Positions 25,829 to 34,853 of a stretch of 64,000 bases of DNA are shown piece after piece (position 1 is the stretch's first letter; the number at the start of each line of letters is the position of its first letter). The position numbers were made by a program, and so were the translations under genes. The notes beneath the pieces were generated by a model. That model worked only from the letters and a program-made list of their open reading frames with translations. It ran no database searches and was not told the DNA's origin. This DNA comes from Myxococcota bacterium. GTDB lineage: Bacteria; Myxococcota; JAJVIH01. The stretch spans positions 33,377 through 97,376 of the forward strand of contig JAJVIH010000013.1 of the NCBI GenBank assembly GCA_022072125.1. Direction: 5' to 3'.

Positions 25829-27382
25829 TCATCGCACGGGGGGAGGGCGTCCAATCAGCATGCGCCCGGTCGCCGCCTGCCAGAAGGTTTGCGCCCGGTA
25901 GAAATCCAGTTCCGCGTCCACCACCTGTTCGGATGCGGCGGCGGCCTGCTCCTCGCGGATATTGACGATGAGCAAATGGCTGTTGCCGAGATTGAAACTG
26001 GTGCGTTCCGCCTCTTCAAGCTGATGGGCGACCACCCGGGTTTCGCGGGCGACATTCACGCGCGCCTTCGCCATCGTGAGGGCCGACCAGGCGTCGCGCA
26101 CCTCGGCGGCGACGCCGTCGCGGGCGAAACGCAGTTCCTGCTCCAACTTGGACAGCTTGGCCTCGGCCACTTCGATTTTGCCCCGGGCCTTGCGGAAGGG
26201 AATGGGCGCTTCCACCATCAGACCGACATTGAACTCCGCGGGGTCGCGGGTGGGAGAACCGGGACCCATATCCTTGGACGCTTCGCCATACACATCAATC
26301 GAAGGCGCGAACTGGTTATCGGCGAATTTCAACTCCACGGCCATGCGGTCGCGCTCCAGTTCAATGCGGCGAATCTCCGGCCGCGCCTTGAGCGCCTCTG
26401 GAATGACCAACTTTTCGACATCCTCCGCGGGCAACCGGGGTTCCGGAAAATCCGGGGGCAGAATGGTCAGCGACGGCGTGACCGGCTCTCCCTTTCCGTC
26501 GCGCCAGTACAGGGAGAGCGCGATGGCGGCCTTTTGAAATTTTCGCCCGGATGCGATGAGTTTCTCCCGCCGCGACAGGATGGCGCGCTGGTTGTCGGTA
26601 TGCTCGATCTCCGCCAGATCGCCCTGCTTGACCCGTTCCAGAATGCCGGCGTCCCGTTCCTCCGCGATGCGCAGCAATTCCCGGGCGATCAGAAGTTTCT
26701 GGGCCGCCGCCACGAATTCCCAGTATTTTTCTCCCGCCAGCCGCAACACCGCCAGGCGCTTTTCATCAATTTCATACCGGGCCATTTCGACGCCCATTTC
26801 CGCCTGGCGCAGATCGGCGCGTTCGCGATCAATGGGGCCGTTGCGCCATAGCGGGGTCATGAATCCGCCGCGCACCTCGCCGAAATCATTGGTCTCGTAT
26901 TCCAGCTTGTAGGAAGGAAACTTTCCCAGCCCGCTGCGCCATCCGGCGAAGAAGCGCGTGCCCCACAGCGTGGTGGGCTGCTCCACGCTCAGGTCCATGG
27001 TTCCGTATTTGTAGAATCCGAAGGGATTGTAATCCCATTTGCCCTTGGCCTTGAGATCAAATCCGCCTTCCGCGGCCAGTTGTTCTCCCTCGCGGATGGC
27101 CTGTTGTTGCAACGCCCCGATGATCGGCGGGTAATGCCGATCCGCCGAATCCAGGATTTTCTCGAAGGTGACAACGCCATCTCCGTTCCCCGGCGAGGAG
27201 ATCACCAGGGGTGTCGCCGCAATCCCCCCGGATTGGGCGCGCGCGGTCTCCGGCGCCGCGCAGGCGACAAGCAGCATCAAACCAGCGAGGCCGGGACCCG
27301 CCAAAGGAAGCACGCCCCGTCCGGCCCCTGTCCAGGCCGCCCGGCGTTGCATCAATAAGGTGGAGAAAATGGATGCGCCCAT
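25829..27382 (-). CDS. TolC-family outer membrane channel protein
   Basis: Protein of 517 aa. A long N-terminal signal region precedes a helical barrel repeat organisation typical of outer membrane efflux proteins, with conserved patches EIEHTDNQRAILSRREKL and NVGLMVEAPIPFRKARGKIE. It is the third gene of a type I-like export operon with the HlyD adaptor and the ABC protein upstream, 21 bp after the adaptor stop. The segment around residues 85-200 (ETNDFGEVRGGFMTPLWRNG) resembles other deltaproteobacterial members. The substrate is unknown; no RTX-type protein is encoded in the window. Confidence 0.88.
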   Translation of the reverse strand: MGASIFSTLLMQRRAAWTGAGRGVLPLAGPGLAGLMLLVACAAPETARAQSGGIAATPLVISSPGNGDGVVTFEKILDSADRHYPPIIGALQQQAIREGEQLAAEGGFDLKAKGKWDYNPFGFYKYGTMDLSVEQPTTLWGTRFFAGWRSGLGKFPSYKLEYETNDFGEVRGGFMTPLWRNGPIDRERADLRQAEMGVEMARYEIDEKRLAVLRLAGEKYWEFVAAAQKLLIARELLRIAEERDAGILERVKQGDLAEIEHTDNQRAILSRREKLIASGRKFQKAAIALSLYWRDGKGEPVTPSLTILPPDFPEPRLPAEDVEKLVIPEALKARPEIRRIELERDRMAVELKFADNQFAPSIDVYGEASKDMGPGSPTRDPAEFNVGLMVEAPIPFRKARGKIEVAEAKLSKLEQELRFARDGVAAEVRDAWSALTMAKARVNVARETRVVAHQLEEAERTSFNLGNSHLLIVNIREEQAAAASEQVVDAELDFYRAQTFWQAATGRMLIGRPPPVR

Positions 27383-27403
27383 TTCACCACCCCCGCCCAG
27401 GAA

Positions 27404-28798
27404 TCATTTGCCGCCTTCCCTGGGCTGGAAGGGGTCGTCTTTTTTGCCGCCGCCTGGCTTCCCTGGTTTGTCTTCCTTGCCCGGCTCTTCCTGGGCGATC
27501 ACGGGTGGGAACCCGTTGAACTGGCGCCAGAATTCATAACCCAGGGTGACTTCGTTGAGGAAGAACCATCCCCTGGCCCGCACGCCCTGGCGCAGATAGT
27601 TGCCGGAGGGCCAAGCGTCCCGATCATCGCGGCTGGCGTCGGGAACCACCACCACGCGGAACTGCCCCCTGCCGTTGTCGTGGGAGTCCACGAAATCCAC
27701 CTTTCCTCCGAAGGTGCCGACCGCCACCGAAGGCCATCCGGTGAACTGGATGGCGGGCCACCCCTCGAACTGGATGCGTACGTGGCGCCCCTTGGAGAGC
27801 AGCGGCGCGTCATTGCCATCCACCCACAACTCAACGGCGCGGGATTCGGTGTCCGGCACCAGGATGGCCAGATCATCGCCCGGCTTGAGCAACGAACCGC
27901 CTTCAAACGCGATGATGCGGAAGATGACGCCGTCGCGTGGGGCGGTCACTTCCTGCGTGGACTGGCGGGCGAGCCGGATATCCATGCGCGCCAGTTCTCC
28001 CAGAATGGAAGCCTCGTCGGCGCGGGCCTTTTCTAGTTCGGCGCGGGCGTACTCGATTTTGGCCATGGCGTCGCCGGCGAATTTGGTCTGGTCGGCTTCC
28101 AGGGCCATCTGCTCGGCTTTGGCCGCGTTGACCTGGGCGCGTGCGCGATCCGCCTCGGTGCGCGTGCGCGCGTATTCGAGTTCGGCCAGTTCCACATTGC
28201 GGGCGGAGGTCAGGCCCTTTTCCATCAGGGCTTTCTGGCGCTCCAGGTTGAGTTTGGCGGTGGTGAAGGCGGCTTCGGCGGCGGTCAGGGCCTGCTGGGC
28301 GGCGGCGTACCGGTCGCGGGCCATGCTGACGCGGGCGGCGGCGGCGGTCAGTCCGAAGGTGCGCGACTGTTCATAGCTGGCGACCTGCGAGCTCATCGAG
28401 CGCATGCGTTCCTGGGCCGCCTTCAAACGTGTTTCCAGGGTGGCGCGCTCGCGCTGGAGGCGATTCATGATCTCGGGGTCGTTGTCGGTGATGTCCACAA
28501 TCTTGTCTCCCGCCTTGACCCGGCTGCCTTCCTGCACCAGCCAGCGGGTGACCCGGCCCTCGATGGGGGCCTGGATGACCTGTTGCCGCTCCACCTGGGC
28601 ATAGGCGATCACGCGCCCCGAACCGCTGACGGTCTGCTGCCACGGGGCGAAGATCAACGCCAGCACGAACAGCAGGATAAACCCGGCGAAAAATCCGGCG
28701 AGAACCCGTGCGCTGCGCGGGGACTGCACCATCCCCAGGGCGCTTATCCGCGGATTGCCGCTGAGCCAGATATTGGCGTCCTGATGAGAAGCGCTCAT
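27404..28798 (-). CDS. HlyD-family periplasmic adaptor
   Basis: Protein of 464 aa. One membrane helix lies at about 31-52, followed by a biotinyl-lipoyl half motif (QAPIEGRVTRWLVQEGSRVKAGDKI), a long coiled coil (about 115-290) and the second lipoyl half (VTAPRDGVIFRI). The C-terminal tail is Lys/Pro/Gly-rich. It would bridge the inner-membrane ABC protein and the TolC-like channel. The start at 28798 is fixed by GGAGG within the end of the ABC gene; the two genes are 2 bp apart. Confidence 0.9.
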   Translation of the reverse strand: MSASHQDANIWLSGNPRISALGMVQSPRSARVLAGFFAGFILLFVLALIFAPWQQTVSGSGRVIAYAQVERQQVIQAPIEGRVTRWLVQEGSRVKAGDKIVDITDNDPEIMNRLQRERATLETRLKAAQERMRSMSSQVASYEQSRTFGLTAAAARVSMARDRYAAAQQALTAAEAAFTTAKLNLERQKALMEKGLTSARNVELAELEYARTRTEADRARAQVNAAKAEQMALEADQTKFAGDAMAKIEYARAELEKARADEASILGELARMDIRLARQSTQEVTAPRDGVIFRIIAFEGGSLLKPGDDLAILVPDTESRAVELWVDGNDAPLLSKGRHVRIQFEGWPAIQFTGWPSVAVGTFGGKVDFVDSHDNGRGQFRVVVVPDASRDDRDAWPSGNYLRQGVRARGWFFLNEVTLGYEFWRQFNGFPPVIAQEEPGKEDKPGKPGGGKKDDPFQPREGGK

Positions 28799-28800
28799 GC

Positions 28801-31029
28801 TCACGCCTCCTTGCCCAGAATCAGTTGCCGCAGCGCCTTGTCGCTGCGCGTGTACTCGCGCAGACGCCCGTCGTTCAGCACGAAGATGCGCTCGAAATGC
28901 AGCGCCACGTCGGGGTGATTGGTCAGCACCAGCAGGGTTGCGCTGTGCTCCGTTCCGCAAATGGCGGAGAGAATCCGCGCCCGGTTGACGATGTCCATGT
29001 CATCCAGGGTTCCGTCCAGCACCAGCAGGCGAGGCTGTTCGGCCAGCGCGCGCGCCAGCGACAATTTACGGACCTGCTGATCGGATAGGGGAGAGCCGTT
29101 GGCCCCCAGTCCGGTATGAATGCCATCGGGCAGCGCCTGCACTTCATCCAGCAGCCCCACCGCGTTCAGATAGTCGCGGATTTGCTGCGGGGTCACCCCC
29201 GGGCGGCCCAGGGATACGTTGTCGGCGATGGCGCCATGGATGACTTCGCCACGCCGCACCAGCACCACATTCTTGCGCAGGCTTTCCAGGTGCAGGGCGC
29301 TGATCTCCACGCCATCGGCCTTCACGCGCCCATGGACCGGGCGGCGTATGCCGTACAGGATTTCCGCCAGCGTGGTTTTTCCCGAATTGCCGGGGCCGAA
29401 CACCACCACATGCTGCCCCGGCAGGATCCGCATGGAGATGCCGTGCAAAACCGTCTGGCCGCTCGCATGGGTGTAACTGACGTCTTCGAGTTCCAGTTCC
29501 AGCCCGCCCTCTCGCGAGGGAAGATAATCTCCGGCGTTGCGTTCGAGCGGCAGGTCGAGGATATAACCCAGCTTGTCCACGCCGGCCACCAGATCGTAGT
29601 AGCTTTCAAGCTGTTTCCCGAACTTGCTGAACGCCGCCAGCACGGCCGCCAGGATCAGTTCGGAGGCGATGAGCTGGCCCAGCGTCAGTTGCCGGTCAAT
29701 CACCAGCCAGCCGCCCAGGCTGAGCAGCAACACGTTTCCCAGCACTTGAAACGACAGCGAACCGATGATCTGCCGCAAGAGCACGCGGAAGGATCGCCTG
29801 CGGGCGGTGAGATAACGCCGCGCGACCGCGTCCGCACGGTTCATGGCGTAGTCCGCGCCCCCGCCCTGCTTGAACAGGATGGGCGCGCGGGCGATTTCCT
29901 CCAGCCAGGCCGCGGCCTCGTATTTCGCCACGGACTCCTCAATCTTCGTCCGTACGCCTCCAAAACCCAGGCCAAAAATCACAAAGCTGATGAAAAGAAT
30001 CAGGAAAATTGCATACACCAGCAGCCAGGGATGGTACGCGGCCAGCAACACCAGCCCCACGCACGCCTGCAGCACCGTGGTCAGGCCATCCACCAGCAGC
30101 ACCGCCGCCGCTTTCTGCACCGTCATCACGTCAAAAAAGCGGTTCACCAGTTCGGGAACATAGGTCCGGCCCATGCTTTCCAGGTTCACCCGCGGCAAAC
30201 GGAACGCCGCGTCCGCCACCATCCGCACAAACAGGCGCCGCGAGAGGATCTCAATCACGTACATCTGCATGGCGCGCAGCGCGGCGGAAGCCGTCAATCC
30301 CAGCAGAAGCAGAAATCCAAGCACCAACAAGGGCTGGAGCAGGGTGCCAAAGCCGACGGTATTGACGAACGACTGCACCACCACCGGCGTGACCAGGGTG
30401 AACAGGCCGATGGCCACCGAATATCCGGCGATGACCCAGACATCCTTGCGTTCGCTGCGAACCAGCGCCCACAGCCGCGCCAGCGGTGAGCCGTGCGGAT
30501 GATAATCCCCCGGCTGCTCATGGCCCGTGGCGTGCGTTGCGATGGCCAGGCTGTTGGACATCCCTTGCATGGGAGCAATCGGCTCCGCTGCCGCCAGCCA
30601 GATCGCCGGATCTCCAGCCTCCGCCGCAAGCTGGTCCATGGGGAAGCGCCGGACCTCCACGCCATCCGGATTGAGCAGCCGGAAGATTTCCTCCCCCGGC
30701 TGCTTGAACAAAACCAACAGGCGCCGCTCCTCCACGATCAGGGAACACAAGGTCAACTGCCGGATGGCGGCGGGGGAAGTCTCCGCGCTCCAGCGCACCG
30801 GGGTGGCGTGCATGCCCAGCGCTTCCGCGGCGAGCAGCATCCGGTTGAGCCAGTCCGGACAATCACTTTCCCGGGTGGCCCAGACCTGGTTCAACACCGT
30901 GCGGGCGATGATCGGATTAAATTCCAGCCCAAGGGCCTGGCTCAGCAAATCCAGCGCCTGGAGGTGCGCCTGGAACTCCGGCCCATTTTCTCCGGCCCTG
31001 TCAACGCCCTGTTCCAGCGGCTCCCCCAT
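28801..31029 (-). CDS. HlyB-like ABC exporter with degenerate ATPase motifs
   Basis: Protein of 742 aa in three parts: an N-terminal C39-like domain (about 20-150) without a recognisable catalytic Cys, a six-helix membrane domain (about 190-480), and an ATPase domain. Walker A GPGNSGKT (545-552) and the Walker B aspartate Asp672 are present, but the residue after Asp672 is Gly instead of the catalytic Glu, the signature reads LSDQQ instead of LSGGQ (648-652), and the Q-loop position reads LVRRGEV without Gln. The H-loop His705 is kept. It may be a slow or regulatory ATPase. It heads the operon with the adaptor and TolC-like genes. Confidence 0.88.
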   Translation of the reverse strand: MGEPLEQGVDRAGENGPEFQAHLQALDLLSQALGLEFNPIIARTVLNQVWATRESDCPDWLNRMLLAAEALGMHATPVRWSAETSPAAIRQLTLCSLIVEERRLLVLFKQPGEEIFRLLNPDGVEVRRFPMDQLAAEAGDPAIWLAAAEPIAPMQGMSNSLAIATHATGHEQPGDYHPHGSPLARLWALVRSERKDVWVIAGYSVAIGLFTLVTPVVVQSFVNTVGFGTLLQPLLVLGFLLLLGLTASAALRAMQMYVIEILSRRLFVRMVADAAFRLPRVNLESMGRTYVPELVNRFFDVMTVQKAAAVLLVDGLTTVLQACVGLVLLAAYHPWLLVYAIFLILFISFVIFGLGFGGVRTKIEESVAKYEAAAWLEEIARAPILFKQGGGADYAMNRADAVARRYLTARRRSFRVLLRQIIGSLSFQVLGNVLLLSLGGWLVIDRQLTLGQLIASELILAAVLAAFSKFGKQLESYYDLVAGVDKLGYILDLPLERNAGDYLPSREGGLELELEDVSYTHASGQTVLHGISMRILPGQHVVVFGPGNSGKTTLAEILYGIRRPVHGRVKADGVEISALHLESLRKNVVLVRRGEVIHGAIADNVSLGRPGVTPQQIRDYLNAVGLLDEVQALPDGIHTGLGANGSPLSDQQVRKLSLARALAEQPRLLVLDGTLDDMDIVNRARILSAICGTEHSATLLVLTNHPDVALHFERIFVLNDGRLREYTRSDKALRQLILGKEA

Positions 31030-31362
31030 TGGTGACCCGGTCTCCTTCTGTTATCGGGATCTGGCGGTCCAGCCACGCCCGCGAGTTCATTTCATCGCGG
31101 CATGGCGTGGCGAATGGACACACCAGACAGAGATAATCATCCCTGTTGCAGGAGCAATCTCACGTATAACCGGGATTTGAAAATTTTCCGGGCGAAAGGG
31201 CGCATCCGCCGTGGAACCCCGCCGGGAGACCCTTTCGTCCGCGCCGCCTGTCTGAGATTTCTCATGGCTGCTTGCAGGCGGGCAGGGCAGGCTCTCCATG
31301 GGAGACCCCGGAGGCGCGTCCTCCGGCATTGCCGGCAAAGCCCGGGAAAAAGGGATAAGGCC
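31030..31362. other. Divergent intergenic region, ABC operon and radical SAM gene
   Basis: About 330 bp. The open frame continues upstream of the radical SAM start but its translation is Arg-rich and without family features, so I treat it as noncoding. A TATAAC hexamer near 31156-31161 could serve the radical SAM gene. No precursor peptide gene was seen. Confidence 0.35.
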
Positions 31363-32400
31363 ATGCCCCGTGACTTTTTTGATCGTCTTCGCCTGATGAG
31401 ACATTACCTGAATGGCGGCGGCCCCGTTCCCGGACCGTCTTCCATCCTGATTGAGACCACCAACCGCTGCAATCTTTTTTGCCCCATGTGCCCCCGGACC
31501 GGGCAGGCGAACCTGCAAAAGGACATGGACAGCGGACTGCTCTTTTCCCTGATTGACGAATTCGCCCGGCTGGGCGGCGACCATGTTTACCTGTACGGAC
31601 TCGGCGAGCCCTTTCTGGATCAACGCATCTTCGACATTCTGGCCCGGTGCCGCCGCCGCGGCCTGGGAACCATCCTCTCCACCAACGCAACCCTGCTGAA
31701 CGCGCGGCGGCGGAAACAGTTTCTCGATACCGGATGCGATTATCTTCTTATCGGTCTGGACGGCGCCACCCGGGAAACCTATTCCCGGTATCGTCATGGC
31801 GGGGATTTCGATGAGGTGACCGGAAATGTCCGCGAACTGGCCCGTGAAAAACACACCCGCAATATCCCCATGACGCTGACGGTTCAGTTCATCCGCATGC
31901 CGGGGAATCTGCACGAACAGGATCAGTTTATTGACTGCTGGTCGAAGGTCCCGGGCGTGGACAGCATCCGCATCAAGGATGAAGACATCGGCATTCCGGA
32001 TCACGCCCTGTACGAGGAGGATGGCCACCTGCGGAAAAACCCCTGTTTTCTGCTGTGGCGCGGGCCATTGGTCATCCGCTGCAACGGAGACGTGTATCCC
32101 TGTTACCACTATGCCGATCACGGCGAGCCGATTGGGAATATCTGGCGGCAACCGCTGGAGTCGCTGTGGAATTCCCCGGCGATGCAATCCCTGCGGGAGT
32201 TGCATCTACAACGCCGCGCCGCCCAGGATCGCCTGTGCGCGTCCTGCGCCTGCGCCCGGCCCCGGTTGCCCTTTGTGCTGGGGGCCATGGCCCTCCGCGG
32301 GACAACGGTGCGGCGGCTGGTCCCCCTTGCGGAACGGGCGGCGCTGACCTGGCAAGGACTTTTCAGCGAAACCCGGTTGAAGAAAGCCCGGCCGGAGTAA
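31363..32400 (+). CDS. Radical SAM protein with SPASM domain
   Basis: Protein of 345 aa. The radical SAM cluster motif is RCNLFCPMC with Cys36, Cys40 and Cys43 (CX3CX2C). The C-terminal SPASM region supplies further cysteines (CNGDVYPC and CASCAC), which would hold auxiliary iron-sulfur clusters. Relatives modify peptides or proteins, or act in cofactor synthesis; the target here is unknown and no small substrate gene is adjacent. The ATG at 31363 is chosen for AAGG just upstream and because the family alignment begins near SILIETTNRC. It stands alone, divergent from the export operon. Confidence 0.9.
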   Translation: MPRDFFDRLRLMRHYLNGGGPVPGPSSILIETTNRCNLFCPMCPRTGQANLQKDMDSGLLFSLIDEFARLGGDHVYLYGLGEPFLDQRIFDILARCRRRGLGTILSTNATLLNARRRKQFLDTGCDYLLIGLDGATRETYSRYRHGGDFDEVTGNVRELAREKHTRNIPMTLTVQFIRMPGNLHEQDQFIDCWSKVPGVDSIRIKDEDIGIPDHALYEEDGHLRKNPCFLLWRGPLVIRCNGDVYPCYHYADHGEPIGNIWRQPLESLWNSPAMQSLRELHLQRRAAQDRLCASCACARPRLPFVLGAMALRGTTVRRLVPLAERAALTWQGLFSETRLKKARPE

Positions 32401-32494
32401 AACTTCCGGGCGGAAAAGAACCCAGCTTCCGTCCGCCGGCGCCGCGGCGGGCTTCCCGGCCCTGATTGAAGGGGTGTGGCAGGACCAGAAGCCG

Positions 32495-33127
32495 TTATTT
32501 GTCTCGCGGCGGAACCATCAATCCACCCGCCATCCAGAATTGTGAAGCAGCCATGGCCTTCCGGTAATCACCGGCCACGCCGCCAATCGGGCCGGGCAAC
32601 TGCCCTTCCACATATAGTGTGGCCAGGCCATGCACCTGGCTCCAGCACAACAGGGCGATTTCCATGACATCCCCGGCGCGCATCACCCCCGCCTGCTGGC
32701 AATTCACGATGCATTCCACCAGTACGCCGAAGGAATCCGCGCCCGCCGCCGCCAGGCTGGGGTATTTGTCGTCCATCGGAACGTCGGAACTGAACATCAG
32801 CCGGAAATGGCCCGGATGCTCCACCGCGAAGCGGAGGTATCCAACGCCGCTGGCGTTGAAGCGGGCGGCGGGGTCACTTCCCGCGATGGACATTTCATCG
32901 CGCATGCTCCGGCTCATCAGCCGGAATCCCTCTTCCGCCACGGCGGCGATCAGGGCCTCCTTGCCGTCGAAATGCCGGTAGGGCGCCGCATGGGATACCC
33001 CCGCCCGGCGGGCCGCTTCGCGCAGGGTCAGGCCGCGCGCGCCGTTTTCTTGCACCAACTCCAGCGCGGCGTGAATCAGGGCCGCCCGCAAATCACCGTG
33101 ATGGTAAGGTTTTTTTTCATCCGCCAT
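32495..33127 (-). CDS. TetR/AcrR family regulator
   Basis: Protein of 210 aa. The HTH is at about 10-55 (ALIHAALELVQENGARGLTL, REAARRAGVSHAAPYRHF). The C-terminal part with RFAVEHPGHFRLMFSSD resembles the WHG domain of TetR proteins that sense small lipophilic compounds. It is divergent from the carotenoid oxygenase gene across a 39-bp palindrome and probably represses both itself and that gene. The ligand might be a carotenoid, apocarotenoid or other isoprenoid, which is inference from the neighbour. Confidence 0.9.
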   Translation of the reverse strand: MADEKKPYHHGDLRAALIHAALELVQENGARGLTLREAARRAGVSHAAPYRHFDGKEALIAAVAEEGFRLMSRSMRDEMSIAGSDPAARFNASGVGYLRFAVEHPGHFRLMFSSDVPMDDKYPSLAAAGADSFGVLVECIVNCQQAGVMRAGDVMEIALLCWSQVHGLATLYVEGQLPGPIGGVAGDYRKAMAASQFWMAGGLMVPPRDK

Positions 33128-33146
33128 GGAGATGAATCATGTCCGG

Positions 33147-33185
33147 ATTGTTTCCAATGTCAACAATGTTGACATTGGAAACAAT
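33147..33185. promoter_or_regulatory. Perfect 39-bp palindromic operator
   Basis: Arms ATTGTTTCCAATGTCAAC (33147-33164) and GTTGACATTGGAAACAAT (33168-33185) are exact inverse complements around aat. Each arm holds a TTGACA -35 box, one for each divergent gene. This is the expected target of the adjacent TetR protein. Confidence 0.85.
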
Positions 33186-33197
33186 ATGGTTTATGTT
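33169..33197 (+). promoter_or_regulatory. Promoter of the carotenoid oxygenase gene
   Basis: TTGACA (33169-33174) lies inside the palindrome and is followed after 17 bp by TATGTT (33192-33197). The predicted transcript start is about 30 bp before the start codon. On the other strand the mirror TTGACA (33163-33158) is 17 bp from CATGAT, giving the weaker divergent promoter. Confidence 0.65.
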
Positions 33198-33235
33198 TTC
33201 ACTAGAAACATCAATCGCCCGCAAGGAGCCATCCC

Positions 33236-34720
33236 ATGTCCACTCCACTGCAGCAACATGCCTCCCCGGCCTCCGCCGCCACCACGGCGGAGGGGGCGCC
33301 GGGTTCCGCATCCCCCAAACGCGCCTGGACCGGCGCGCTTCGGGACCTGCCCCGCGAACATGGCTTCGAGCCGCTTCGCATCGAGGGGAAGCTTCCGGAG
33401 TGGCTGCATGGAACCTTGTATCGCAACGGCCCGTCGCTGATGTCCAACTTTGGCCATGGATACCGGCACTGGTTTGACGGCGACGGGGCGATCAGCGCGG
33501 TCCGTTTTCAGGGTGGGGCCGCCTGGGGCGCGGTGAAAGTGGTTCAGTCCGCCGGCCTGACGGAGGAACGCCGGGCGGGCCGTCCATTGTTTGGCGGTTA
33601 TGGTACGCCCGCGCCCTCGTGGCTGAGCCGCGTATTCGCGCGCGGCGGCAAAAACGCGGCCAATACCTCGGTGATGATGTGGCAGGGGCGGTTGCTGGCC
33701 CTGTGGGAAGGAGGACATCCCACCGGACTGAAACCGGAAGACCTGTCCACCATTGGCGAAACCGATCTGGGCGGCGTGGTCATCAAGAATTTTTCGGCGC
33801 ATCCTCACTACGTGCGCAAGCACAAGGCGTTTTTCAATTTCGGCGTGCGCTATGGCAAGGACTGCCTGCTGGATATCTACCGCCTGCCCAATTCTGGCGC
33901 GGCCTCCCGGCTTGCCAGCATCAAACTGGCGGGCGCGACGATGATCCACGATTTCATCACGACGGAGGATCACCTGATCTTTTTCGCGCCGCCGTTGCGC
34001 CTGAACTCCCTCAGGCTGCTGGCGGGCATTGGCTGCTATTCGGAGAATCTGCGCTGGCGTCCGGAGGAGGGAACCCAGGTGCTGGTGGTTCCCATCGCCA
34101 ACCCGGAACAGCACAAATCCTTCGTCATCGAGCCGTTCTATCAATGGCATTTCTGCAACGCCTTTGAAGAAGGTGGCGAACTGGTTGTGGACGTGGTCCG
34201 TTACCCGGATTTCTCCTCCAACCACTGGTTGAAAACCGTCCCCTCCGGACAAACCGAAGGCGTCATGCAGGGAACGCTGCAGCGTGCGCGGCTCAATCCG
34301 GCCGCCGGCAAGGTGAGTTTCACCCCCTTGTTCGAGCGTTCATGCGAATTTCCCCGCGTCGCGCCCCAAAAGACGGGCATTCCCCATCGCTTCGCCTGGA
34401 TGGCCGCCCATGCCAGCGAAGCGGACGCCCGGCACGAGATGTTCAACCAGGTGGCGAAAGTGGACGTGAACAGCGGCCATGGCGAAACCATCGTGCTTGG
34501 ACCTGGGCAATATCCTTCGGAGCCCATATTCGTGCAGCGGCCCGGCGCGGTTGACGAGGATGACGGCTGCGTGCTGTCACTGGCGTATGACGCCGCTTCC
34601 CGCACCAGCCACATCGCCGTGCTGGATGGACGCCGCCCCGGAGAGGGTCCGCTGGCCCGCGCCTGGTTTGATCTTCACCTGCCGTTGACCTTTCACGGCG
34701 GTTGGGCGAACGGAGAATGA
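33236..34720 (+). CDS. Carotenoid oxygenase (RPE65/CCD family)
   Basis: Iron(II)-dependent dioxygenase of 494 aa that cleaves a double bond of a carotenoid, apocarotenoid or stilbene-like substrate. The four iron-binding histidines are visible: His189 (SAHPHY), His238 (MIHDFI), His305 (QWHFCNAF) and His487 (FHGGW). The N-terminal LHGTLYRNGPS block is also typical. There is no signal peptide. AAGGAG seven bases upstream supports the start. Carotenoid synthesis genes are not in the window, so the substrate is open. Confidence 0.93.
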   Translation: MSTPLQQHASPASAATTAEGAPGSASPKRAWTGALRDLPREHGFEPLRIEGKLPEWLHGTLYRNGPSLMSNFGHGYRHWFDGDGAISAVRFQGGAAWGAVKVVQSAGLTEERRAGRPLFGGYGTPAPSWLSRVFARGGKNAANTSVMMWQGRLLALWEGGHPTGLKPEDLSTIGETDLGGVVIKNFSAHPHYVRKHKAFFNFGVRYGKDCLLDIYRLPNSGAASRLASIKLAGATMIHDFITTEDHLIFFAPPLRLNSLRLLAGIGCYSENLRWRPEEGTQVLVVPIANPEQHKSFVIEPFYQWHFCNAFEEGGELVVDVVRYPDFSSNHWLKTVPSGQTEGVMQGTLQRARLNPAAGKVSFTPLFERSCEFPRVAPQKTGIPHRFAWMAAHASEADARHEMFNQVAKVDVNSGHGETIVLGPGQYPSEPIFVQRPGAVDEDDGCVLSLAYDAASRTSHIAVLDGRRPGEGPLARAWFDLHLPLTFHGGWANGE

Positions 34721-34746
34721 CCGGCCCACATTCCAATGCCTGCCAT

Positions 34747-34770
34747 GGCGCCCGCTTTTCAGCGGGCGCC
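34747..34770 (+). terminator. Hairpin after the carotenoid oxygenase gene
   Basis: Perfect 10-bp stem (34747-34756 and 34761-34770, loop tttc) 26 bp after the stop. It lacks a U-tract on the plus strand, so its terminator role is moderate. Confidence 0.5.
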
Positions 34771-34781
34771 GGCGTGTTCAG

Positions 34782-34824
34782 AAAAAACCAGCCCGCGCCG
34801 GATGGGGGAATCCAGGCGCGGGCT
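34782..34824 (-). terminator. Intrinsic terminator of the VOC gene
   Basis: On the minus strand a perfect 10-bp GC-rich stem (34815-34824 with 34790-34799, 15-base loop) is followed by GGTTTTTTC. It ends the VOC gene 30 bp after its stop codon. Confidence 0.8.
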
Positions 34825-34853
34825 GGGAACGGATCGGAAGGATCCGGTTCAGG

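Noticed and set aside
29116-30489. A 457-codon plus-strand frame opposite the ABC exporter gene
   Set aside because: Gln/His/Arg-rich antisense translation without motifs; the minus-strand protein has ABC transporter features.
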